64,000 bases of DNA from CAJQLB01 sp041392065 (GTDB taxonomy: Bacteria > Bacteroidota > Bacteroidia > Flavobacteriales > Flavobacteriaceae): NCBI GenBank assembly GCA_041392065.1, contig JAWKMU010000003.1, forward strand, positions 372,001 through 436,000, read 5' to 3'. Both the position numbers and the translations under genes were made by a program. How positions within the stretch are numbered: position 1 is the stretch's first letter; each line of letters starts with the position of its first letter. Shown here piece by piece: positions 8,543 to 15,997 of the stretch. Under the pieces are notes generated by a model that was not told the DNA's origin, did not search any database, and saw only the letters and a list, made by a program, of their open reading frames with translations.

Positions 8543-9700
8543 ATGCCTTTTTATCATAAATTAGGAAACATACCTCCTAAAAGACACACTCAGTTTAGAA
8601 AACCAGATGGAAGCCTTTATGCCGAACAACTTTTTGGCACTATTGGCTTTGATGGCATGTCTACAAACTCATACCATGAGCACAGACCAACACAAGTAAA
8701 AGAAATAAAAAAACAATATAGCGTTGCACCAAAAATTGCAAAGGCAAACCATATACAATCTTATCGTTTTAGAGGGTTTCAGGTTAAACCTGTAAACGAT
8801 TATTTAGAAAGCAGAAAAGCCATTTTAACCAATAGTGATTGCACCATTATCTTAGCATCACCAAAAGAGTCTACAAAAGATTATTTTTATAAAAACACTG
8901 ATGCTGACGAGCTTATTTTCATCCATAAAGGAACAGGAAAGCTCAGAACCATGCTTGGAAATCTCGATTTTAAATATGGAGATTATTTATTGGTGCCAAG
9001 AGGAATTATTTACAAAATAGATTTTGATACTGAAGACAATCGTTTGTTTATTGTTGAATCTCGCAGACCAATTTATACTCCAAAACGCTATAGAAACTGG
9101 TTTGGTCAATTGTTAGAGCATTCACCATTTTGTGAGCGTGATATTCGTCAGCCACAAGAACTCGAAACCTACAACGAAAAAGGTGAGTTTTTGATTAAAG
9201 TAAAAAAACAAAATGATATTTTTGAAATGGTATACGCTACACATCCTTTTGATGTAGTTGGTTATGATGGGTTTAACTATCCTTATGCTTTTTCAATTCA
9301 CGATTTTGAGCCTATAACAGGTCGCATCCATCAACCACCACCAGTTCATCAAACTTTTGAAACAGATGCATTTGTGGTGTGTAGTTTTGTACCTCGTTTG
9401 TACGATTATCATCCTGAAGCTATTCCTGCACCATACAATCACAGCAATATTGATAGCGATGAGGTCTTGTACTATGTAGATGGTGACTTTATGAGCCGAA
9501 ACGACATTGATGCTGGACATATCTCTTTACATCCAGCTGGAATACCACATGGTCCTCATCCAGGAGCAACTGAGCGCAGTATTGGCAAAGTAAAAACAGA
9601 TGAGTTGGCTGTGATGGTAGATACGTTTAAACCTTTAATGGTTACAGAAGAAGCAATGAAAATTGCAGACGAAGATTATCATAAATCTTGGTTAGAATAA
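8543..9700 (+). CDS. hmgA: Homogentisate 1,2-dioxygenase
   Basis: 385-residue cupin-fold non-heme iron enzyme that opens the homogentisate ring to maleylacetoacetate in tyrosine and phenylalanine breakdown. The N terminus (YHKLGNIPPKRHTQFR) and the C-terminal metal region fit the family: H300 (APYNHSNIDSDEV), an acidic ligand at E307 or D306, and SLHPAGIPHGPHPG with H330 and H336 spaced as in the human enzyme's H365/H371. It is shorter than eukaryotic HGD (about 445), as in other Bacteroidota homologues I recall. The HPPD gene, which makes its substrate, follows 161 bases downstream, separated by a hairpin. Confidence 0.93.
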   Translation: MPFYHKLGNIPPKRHTQFRKPDGSLYAEQLFGTIGFDGMSTNSYHEHRPTQVKEIKKQYSVAPKIAKANHIQSYRFRGFQVKPVNDYLESRKAILTNSDCTIILASPKESTKDYFYKNTDADELIFIHKGTGKLRTMLGNLDFKYGDYLLVPRGIIYKIDFDTEDNRLFIVESRRPIYTPKRYRNWFGQLLEHSPFCERDIRQPQELETYNEKGEFLIKVKKQNDIFEMVYATHPFDVVGYDGFNYPYAFSIHDFEPITGRIHQPPPVHQTFETDAFVVCSFVPRLYDYHPEAIPAPYNHSNIDSDEVLYYVDGDFMSRNDIDAGHISLHPAGIPHGPHPGATERSIGKVKTDELAVMVDTFKPLMVTEEAMKIADEDYHKSWLE

Positions 9701-9711
9701 AATAATTATTT

Positions 9712-9822
9712 GAAGCTATTTCCTGCTTTCGGCAGTCGCTTTAAAAACTGTCATATCGAGCGAAGTCGAGATACAGTTTTTAAGAGCTCCAACAAACTGC
9801 CTCAATCAGGGCTAAAAAGTTG
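9712..9822. repeat. Composite flavobacterial-type intergenic repeat with terminator-like hairpin
   Basis: Fills the hmgA-hppD gap. It holds a CCTGC/GGCAG module, then TTAAAAACTGT (9741-9751) and its exact complement ACAGTTTTTAA (9773-9783) enclosing TCGAGCGAAGTCGA, then GAGCTCCAACAAACTGCC. The 11-bp stem with flanking A and T runs could terminate transcription in both directions. The TCGAGCGAAGTCGAGAT core and GAGCTCCAACAAAC segment are familiar to me from many flavobacterial genomes. The TGTCAT...GAT core at 9749-9773 is a third copy of the repeat type seen at 8297 and 8425. Confidence 0.55.
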
Positions 9823-9861
9823 ATAAACACATCAACAAATTAACAGATAAACTGAAAAAAT

Positions 9862-11022
9862 ATGAGTAAAGAAGTAAAATCAGTAAACTACGGTTTAGAA
9901 AAAATATTTGAAGGAGCGCAAGACTTCCTTCCACTTTTAGGAACAGATTATGTTGAATTTTATGTTGGTAATGCTAAGCAATCGGCACATTTTTATAAAA
10001 CAGCTTTTGGCTTTCAGTCCTATGCTTATAAAGGATTAGAAACAGGCTCAAGAGACTCAGTAAGCTATGTGCTAAAGCAAGACAAAATCAGATTGGTTTT
10101 AACAACACCACTTAATAGTAAATCACCAATTAACGATCACATCGTTAAGCATGGAGATGGTGTAAAAGTAGTAGCACTTTGGGTTGACGATGCAAGAAAA
10201 TCTTATGAAGAAACCACAAAAAGAGGTGCAAAATCTTTTATGGAACCTATTGTTGAAAAAGACGAATTTGGCGAAGTCGTTAGAGCAGGAATTTATACCT
10301 ATGGCGAAACGGTTCACATGTTTGTAGAGCGAAAAAACTATAAAGGCACCTTTTTGCCTGGATTTGTAGAGTGGAAATCAGATTACAACCCAGAGCCAAC
10401 AGGACTAAAATATATTGACCATATGGTAGGCAATGTTGGCTGGAACCAAATGAATGTTTGGGTAAAATGGTATGAAGATGTCATGGGATTTGTCAACTTT
10501 TTATCTTTCGATGACAAACAAATACACACAGAATATTCAGCACTAATGAGTAAGGTAATGAGTAATGGTAACGGTCGTATAAAATTCCCAATTAATGAGC
10601 CAGCAAAAGCAGCAAAAAAATCACAAATAGAGGAATATCTAGATTTTTATGAAGGTGCTGGAGTACAACATATAGCAGTAGCTACAGACGATATAATTAA
10701 AACTGTTACACAATTAAAAGCGCGTGGAGTTGAATTTTTACCACCACCACCACAAGCTTATTATGATGATATACCAAGACGTTTAGGCTCTCATATGGAC
10801 ATGATGAAAGAAGACATTAATGAACTTCAAAAGCTGTCTATTTTGGTCGATGCAGATGAAGAAGGGTATTTATTGCAAATTTTTACAAAACCAGTCGAAG
10901 ACAGGCCAACATTATTTTTTGAAATCATTCAAAGAATGGGAGCACGAGGTTTTGGAGCAGGAAACTTTAAGGCACTTTTTGAGTCTATTGAGCGCGAACA
11001 AGCCAATAGAGGCACATTATAA
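9862..11022 (+). CDS. hppD: 4-hydroxyphenylpyruvate dioxygenase
   Basis: 386-residue two-domain vicinal-oxygen-chelate enzyme converting 4-hydroxyphenylpyruvate to homogentisate with Fe(II) and O2. The iron triad is visible: H187 (YIDHMVGNV), H270 (GVQHIAVAT) and E354 (PTLFFEIIQR), the spacing of the Pseudomonas enzyme (161/240/322). The C-terminal RGFGAGNFKALFESIEREQ helix gates the active site in the family. Together with hmgA it gives two consecutive steps of tyrosine catabolism. Maleylacetoacetate isomerase and fumarylacetoacetase are not in the window. A terminator follows 25 bases later. Confidence 0.96.
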   Translation: MSKEVKSVNYGLEKIFEGAQDFLPLLGTDYVEFYVGNAKQSAHFYKTAFGFQSYAYKGLETGSRDSVSYVLKQDKIRLVLTTPLNSKSPINDHIVKHGDGVKVVALWVDDARKSYEETTKRGAKSFMEPIVEKDEFGEVVRAGIYTYGETVHMFVERKNYKGTFLPGFVEWKSDYNPEPTGLKYIDHMVGNVGWNQMNVWVKWYEDVMGFVNFLSFDDKQIHTEYSALMSKVMSNGNGRIKFPINEPAKAAKKSQIEEYLDFYEGAGVQHIAVATDDIIKTVTQLKARGVEFLPPPPQAYYDDIPRRLGSHMDMMKEDINELQKLSILVDADEEGYLLQIFTKPVEDRPTLFFEIIQRMGARGFGAGNFKALFESIEREQANRGTL

Positions 11023-11046
11023 CATATATTTAACTAAAAAACCTTT

Positions 11047-11088
11047 AAAAACTCTGCCGATAATGTCGATAGAGTTTTTTGTTTTTTT
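11047..11088 (+). terminator. Rho-independent terminator after hppD
   Basis: AAAAACTCT (11047-11055) pairs with AGAGTTTTT (11071-11079) around a 15-base loop, followed by T-rich sequence. It ends the hmgA/hppD transcript. Confidence 0.75.
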
Positions 11089-11170
11089 ACTTTTGGAACA
11101 GTAATTGTAATTTTATTAGTATAACATTAATTATACTACAACGTTAGTTTAATTACAATTATCAAAAATT

Positions 11171-11947
11171 ATGAAAAAATTCCTACTTATACTGTTGGCA
11201 ATATCTTTGAGCAATACCTCAATAGCTCAAACCGAATCTGCTTTTGATAAAGGCGAATGGTTTAAATTTAAAATGAGCTATAGTGGCTGGATGAAAGCTG
11301 GCGAAGCCACTTTAAAAGTAAACGAAGATATTATAGATGGCAAACCTGTGTTTCATGTAGTTGGCAGAGGAAAAACAACTGGAGCCATTAGTCTTTTCTT
11401 TAAAGTCAGAGACCGTTACGAAAGCTATTTTGACAAAGAAAAATTAATCCCTTATCGTTTTATAAGAGATATTGACGAAGGAGGCCACACTAAAAACATC
11501 GAAATAGATTTCGATCAAAAAAACCAAAAAGCACACGTACATAACATTAAGCACAATTCTAAAAAAATAATAGACACCAAGCCTAATGTTCAAGATATGG
11601 TGTCTACGTTTTATTATTTAAGAAACAAGTTAGATGTTAGTAAGCTTAAAGTTGATGACGAAATAAGAACAGATATGTTTTTTGATGGCGAAAACTATGG
11701 GTTTAAATTAAAATACCTTGGCAAAGAAACATTGCGAACTGCTTTTGGTAAGGTTGAGTGCTTAGTGTTTAGGCCTTATGTGATGGCTGGTAGAGTTTTT
11801 AAAGAAGAAGAAAGTTTAACACTTTGGGTAAGTGCAGACCAAAACAGGATACCTCTTCGTATAAAAGCAGATTTGGCTGTAGGCTCCCTAAGAGCAGACT
11901 TAGAAGCTTTTAGAGGGTTAAAGCATCAATTTAAAATACAATTCTAA
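11171..11947 (+). CDS. DUF3108 domain protein, secreted
   Basis: 258 residues with a Sec signal peptide (FLLILLAISLSNTSIAQ) and a mature beta-rich DUF3108 domain. Typical features are GEWFKFKMSYSGWMKAGEATL near the start, FKVRDRYESYFD, the VQDMVSTFYYLRN helix, and GKVECLVFRPYV followed by ESLTLWVSAD. The family is periplasmic and of unknown function, with a lipocalin-like or LolA-like barrel suggested for some members. It ends 8 bases before the tryptophan dioxygenase gene, so the two are probably cotranscribed; this does not by itself imply a shared pathway. A TAnnTTTG box (TACTTTTG, 11088-11095) lies upstream. Confidence 0.85.
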   Translation: MKKFLLILLAISLSNTSIAQTESAFDKGEWFKFKMSYSGWMKAGEATLKVNEDIIDGKPVFHVVGRGKTTGAISLFFKVRDRYESYFDKEKLIPYRFIRDIDEGGHTKNIEIDFDQKNQKAHVHNIKHNSKKIIDTKPNVQDMVSTFYYLRNKLDVSKLKVDDEIRTDMFFDGENYGFKLKYLGKETLRTAFGKVECLVFRPYVMAGRVFKEEESLTLWVSADQNRIPLRIKADLAVGSLRADLEAFRGLKHQFKIQF

Positions 11948-11955
11948 TTATTACT

Positions 11956-12882
11956 ATGTCTGAACAACCAAACTATGATGAGATTTTAAAAAAATTACAA
12001 GCAAAATACGATGCTCAAAGCGAAGACACAGAAAACTATTTAGAAGGTCTTCTTTATGCAAAATCCATTACCTATTGGGATTATATTCACACAGACGCGT
12101 TGTTGAGTTTGCAAATTCAACGCACTACGTTCCCAGACGAAATGGTATTTATTGCCTATCATCAAATCAATGAGCTCATCTTTAAAATGATTCTTTGGGA
12201 AATTTCTCAAGTAGCAGATAAAAAAGAACTTAATGTTACTTTTTTTGAAAGTAAGCTTATGAGAATAAGTCGTTATTTTGATATGCTTACTACATCTTTC
12301 AATATTATGAGAGAAGGGATGGATGCTGAACAGTATGGCAAATTTAGGCACACTTTAACACCAGCAAGTGGCTTTCAAAGCGCTCAATACAGACTTATAG
12401 AATTTGCATCAACCGAGCTTATCAATTTAATAGATAATAGGTTCAGAAAAACCATAGACAGGAACACGCCTTTTGAACACGCTTTAGAGCACTTATATTG
12501 GCAAGCCGCTGGGAAAGACTATAAAACAGGTAAAAAATCATCTTTGCTCACCAATTTCGAAAATAGATATAAAGAGGAGTTCATTACTTTTATGAAGACC
12601 TATAACACAAAAAATCTATGGTCGAGATTTAAAGAGCTGCCTAAAAAAGACCAAGAAAACAAAACTTTGGTTGCAGCCATGAGGCATTATGATTATACAG
12701 TTAATGTCACTTGGGTTATGGCACACTATAATGCAGCAGTACATTACATTTTGGGCAAAGATGGAGATGGAGAGGCAACAGGAGGAAGCGATTGGCAAAA
12801 ATATATGCATCCTAAATATCAGAAAAGAATATTTTTTCCAGAACTTTGGAGCGAAGACGAAATAAATAATTGGGGACAATAA
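11956..12882 (+). CDS. kynA: Tryptophan 2,3-dioxygenase family protein
   Basis: 308-residue heme enzyme family opening the indole ring of tryptophan to N-formylkynurenine. Family blocks in order: ITYWDYIHTDALLSLQ (compare TYGDYL..LLS.Q), DEMVFIAYHQINELIFKMILWEI with the substrate-side His of HQxxEL, FRHTLTPASGFQSAQYRLIE, and the C-terminal TGGSDWQKYMHP, comparable to the GTGGS substrate loop. The likely axial heme His lies in VMAHYNAAVHYILG. It belongs to the Bacteroidota branch, diverged from E. coli-like enzymes. It is preceded by DUF3108 and followed by the M23 lipoprotein gene. No other kynurenine-pathway gene is in the window. Confidence 0.9.
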   Translation: MSEQPNYDEILKKLQAKYDAQSEDTENYLEGLLYAKSITYWDYIHTDALLSLQIQRTTFPDEMVFIAYHQINELIFKMILWEISQVADKKELNVTFFESKLMRISRYFDMLTTSFNIMREGMDAEQYGKFRHTLTPASGFQSAQYRLIEFASTELINLIDNRFRKTIDRNTPFEHALEHLYWQAAGKDYKTGKKSSLLTNFENRYKEEFITFMKTYNTKNLWSRFKELPKKDQENKTLVAAMRHYDYTVNVTWVMAHYNAAVHYILGKDGDGEATGGSDWQKYMHPKYQKRIFFPELWSEDEINNWGQ

Positions 12883-12911
12883 CTACTAAAAACCACTGAA
12901 ACAATCAAAAA

Positions 12912-14213
12912 ATGAAACCTTTAAAAATTGTATTAATAGCAGCACTTATAGGTGTTATACAATCTTGCAAATTAGATAATGAACCAAATGAAATTCCTAT
13001 TAACGCTTTAACCGAAACTGAAGCCATTGATGAAGTTATAGAGTTTGGCTATAATATAAACGACTTTGTTGTTATACGAGACACCATTAAAAAAGGAGAT
13101 AGCTTTGGTCAAATTATGGAGAGAAATAAAATTGGCTATCCTCAAATATATAATATAGTTGAAAAAATTAAAGATAGCTTTAACATAGCAAAGCTACAAG
13201 AAGGAAAACCCTACGCTTTGCTTTGCAGTAAAGACTCTTTACAAACACCACAATGTTTTATATATCAACCAAGTCTTGAAGATTATGTGGTTATCAATTT
13301 TCAAGATTCAATACATGCTTACACCAATAAAAAACCTATTAAGTACATCGAAAAAGTGGCTACTGGAACCATAAGATCAGGCTCAAACATTTCATTACTA
13401 ATGGAAGAGCAAGGACTAAGCCAAGTATTGGTTAATAAAATGGCAGACAATATTTATGCTTGGACCATAGATTTTAACAGATTGCAAGCAGGCGACAGAT
13501 TTAAAGTGATTTACACAGACAAATATATTGATGATAGTATTTACGCAGGAGTGCATCGAATAAAAGCCGCTTATTTTGAGCACAAAAACGAACCATTTTA
13601 TGCTTTTAGGTTTAAAACAGATACAATAAAAGGCATTGTAGATTTTTTTAATGAAGAGGCCAAAAACTTAAGACGCGCTTTTTTAAAAGCTCCAGTTCAA
13701 TTCAGTCGTGTGTCTTCAAGATATAATTTAAATCGAAGAATAGCTTATTATGGCTATAAAGTACGACCTCACAAAGGCACAGACTTTGCTGCTGCAGTTG
13801 GGACACCAATTTTAGCAACAGCTAATGGAACAGTTACAGAATCAACTCAAAAAGGAGGCAATGGTAAGTATGTAAAAATTAGGCACAATGGCACTTACAG
13901 TACTCAATATTTACACATGAGTAAACGAGCTGTTAAGGTTGGGCAATATGTTAAGCAAGGAGATGTAATTGGGTATGTTGGTATGACTGGAAATACAGGA
14001 GGACCACACGTATGTTATCGCTTCTGGAAAAACGGAAAACAAGTAGACCCTTTTAAAGAAAAGCTTCCTGAAGCTGAGCCAATATCAGATGACTTAAAAG
14101 AAAAATATTTAGACTTTATAGAGCCAATAAAAATGCAATTGGATCACATTCCATTTACTGAAAACGAAACACTTGAAGTTATCCCTGAAGATTTAGTAAC
14201 TCAACTTGATTAA
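12912..14213 (+). CDS. M23-family peptidoglycan endopeptidase, lipoprotein
   Basis: 433 residues with a lipoprotein signal (LIAALIGVIQSC, lipid Cys 19). The middle region resembles the OapA/LysM-like N-terminal domain of envelope M23 proteins. The catalytic LytM domain follows: H287 and D291 (RPHKGTDFAAAVGTPI), H335 (QYLHMSK), and H366-V367-C368 (GGPHVCYRFW). The usual HxH is HxC here, so a zinc ligand appears to be cysteine; I recall the same in other Bacteroidota homologues. The probable role is cutting stem-peptide cross-links during cell-wall growth. Its TAA directly abuts the pgi ATG (TAAATG), implying one transcript. Confidence 0.88.
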   Translation: MKPLKIVLIAALIGVIQSCKLDNEPNEIPINALTETEAIDEVIEFGYNINDFVVIRDTIKKGDSFGQIMERNKIGYPQIYNIVEKIKDSFNIAKLQEGKPYALLCSKDSLQTPQCFIYQPSLEDYVVINFQDSIHAYTNKKPIKYIEKVATGTIRSGSNISLLMEEQGLSQVLVNKMADNIYAWTIDFNRLQAGDRFKVIYTDKYIDDSIYAGVHRIKAAYFEHKNEPFYAFRFKTDTIKGIVDFFNEEAKNLRRAFLKAPVQFSRVSSRYNLNRRIAYYGYKVRPHKGTDFAAAVGTPILATANGTVTESTQKGGNGKYVKIRHNGTYSTQYLHMSKRAVKVGQYVKQGDVIGYVGMTGNTGGPHVCYRFWKNGKQVDPFKEKLPEAEPISDDLKEKYLDFIEPIKMQLDHIPFTENETLEVIPEDLVTQLD

Positions 14214-15860
14214 ATGGCATTAAAAACTATAAACCCAACCCAAACTAACGCTTGGACAAAACTTTCCAATCACTACCAAGAAATTAAAGATTTTCACCTT
14301 AAACAGTGGTTTAGCGAAGACAAAAAACGAGCAGAACGATTTACAATTAAATGGGAAGATTTTTATTTTGACTATTCCAAAAACCGAATCAATTCAGAAA
14401 CAATTAAGATTTTAAAGGAGCTCACACAAGAAGTAGATTTAAAAGATGCCATTTCAAAATATTTTTCTGGAGACATTATCAATGAAACTGAAAATCGCGC
14501 AGTATCTCATACAGCACTAAGGCTTCCAAAAGATGCTAAACTAATAATTGACGGCAAAAATGTAGTTAATGAAATTAATGCTGTTAAGTCTAAAATTGAA
14601 GACTTCACAAATGATATAATAAGCGGAAAAAAGAAAGGTTCAACAGAAAAAACGTTTACTGATGTAGTAAACATTGGGATTGGTGGCTCAGATCTTGGTC
14701 CAGCAATGGTGGTAGATGCACTTCAATTTTACAAAAATCACTTGAACACACATTTTGTTAGTAATGTTGATGGCGATCATGTTAATGAAGTTATTAAGAA
14801 ACTAAATCCTGAAACTACACTTTTTGTTATAGTTTCAAAAACATTTACAACCCAAGAGACCATTACCAATGCAACAACTATAAGAAATTGGTTTTTAAAG
14901 CATTTAAAGGAAGATGCAATAGCAAAACATTTTGTAGCAGTATCAACAAACATTGAAAAAGTAAAAGAATTTGGTATTGATGAAAACAACATTTTCCCAA
15001 TGTGGAATTGGGTTGGAGGACGATTTTCATTATGGAGTGCAGTAGGTCTAAGCATAAGTTTATCTGTTGGCTATTCAAATTTTGAAAGTTTACTTGAAGG
15101 AGCACATCAAATGGATGAACATTTTAAAAACGAACCTTTCGAAAAAAACATTCCAGTTATTATGGCTTGCATAGGAGTTTGGTACAACAATTTTTTTGAA
15201 GCTGAAACCGAGGCTGTAATTCCTTACACGCAGTATCTCAATCAATTTGCCACCTATTTGCAACAAGCCATTATGGAAAGTAATGGTAAAAGCATAGATA
15301 GAAATGGAGATGTTGTAAATTATCAAACCAGTACTATTGTTTGGGGAGAGCCAGGCACAAACTCACAACACGCCTTTTTTCAATTACTGCATCAAGGAAC
15401 TAAAATAATTCCAGCCGATTTTATTGCATTTGCAAAATCACTACATGGAAATAAGGAACATCAGGACAAACTAATGTCAAACTTTTTTGCTCAAACCGAA
15501 GCTTTAATGAATGGAAAAACAAAAGAAGAGGTTATAAAAGAGCTAAAAACAGAGTCAATTTCTGAAACTCAAAAAGCCCAATTACTAAATTATAAAGTTT
15601 TCAAAGGAAACAGACCAACAAATACAATACTAATAAACAAATTAACACCAGAAAGTTTAGGCAAATTAATTGCACTTTATGAACATAAAATCTTTGTTCA
15701 AGGTATTATTTGGAATATTTACAGTTACGATCAATTTGGAGTAGAATTAGGCAAACAATTAGCAGGAAATATTCTTAAAGACTTTAACACTTCTCAAATA
15801 CAGGAGCATGATTCTTCAACAAGAAGCTTAATAAACGAATATAAAAAATCATATAAGTAA
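14214..15860 (+). CDS. pgi: Glucose-6-phosphate isomerase
   Basis: 548-residue cytoplasmic enzyme interconverting glucose-6-P and fructose-6-P, normal length for the long bacterial/eukaryotic class. Motifs: NIGIGGSDLGPAMV (phosphate loop), SKTFTTQET (phosphate-binding SxTxxT), the PGI signature WVGGRFSLWSAVGLSI, the catalytic Glu in WGEPGTNSQHAFFQLLHQG, and a C-terminal NIYSYDQFGVELGKQLA with its lysine. It begins right after the M23 gene stop with no gap, so translation is probably coupled. No terminator is obvious in the 137 bases before the next gene. Confidence 0.97.
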   Translation: MALKTINPTQTNAWTKLSNHYQEIKDFHLKQWFSEDKKRAERFTIKWEDFYFDYSKNRINSETIKILKELTQEVDLKDAISKYFSGDIINETENRAVSHTALRLPKDAKLIIDGKNVVNEINAVKSKIEDFTNDIISGKKKGSTEKTFTDVVNIGIGGSDLGPAMVVDALQFYKNHLNTHFVSNVDGDHVNEVIKKLNPETTLFVIVSKTFTTQETITNATTIRNWFLKHLKEDAIAKHFVAVSTNIEKVKEFGIDENNIFPMWNWVGGRFSLWSAVGLSISLSVGYSNFESLLEGAHQMDEHFKNEPFEKNIPVIMACIGVWYNNFFEAETEAVIPYTQYLNQFATYLQQAIMESNGKSIDRNGDVVNYQTSTIVWGEPGTNSQHAFFQLLHQGTKIIPADFIAFAKSLHGNKEHQDKLMSNFFAQTEALMNGKTKEEVIKELKTESISETQKAQLLNYKVFKGNRPTNTILINKLTPESLGKLIALYEHKIFVQGIIWNIYSYDQFGVELGKQLAGNILKDFNTSQIQEHDSSTRSLINEYKKSYK

Positions 15861-15955
15861 TTGATAATCAGTACACATAAAATTATAATCGTATTCAATA
15901 AAGCCGTAGAGTTAATTTCTTAACAATAAGTTAATAAATTGTCCAAAATAATGCC

Positions 15956-15963
15956 TAATTTTG
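15956..15963 (+). promoter_or_regulatory. Candidate -7 box of TonB-dependent receptor gene
   Basis: TAATTTTG(C) fits TAnnTTTG and lies 34 bases before the ATG. The nearest TTG upstream (15939-15941) is only 14 bases away, shorter than the usual 17-21, so only the -7 element is supported. Confidence 0.35.
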
Positions 15964-15997
15964 CCGAAAATTAAAACCAATTTTAACTTTTCAGAAT

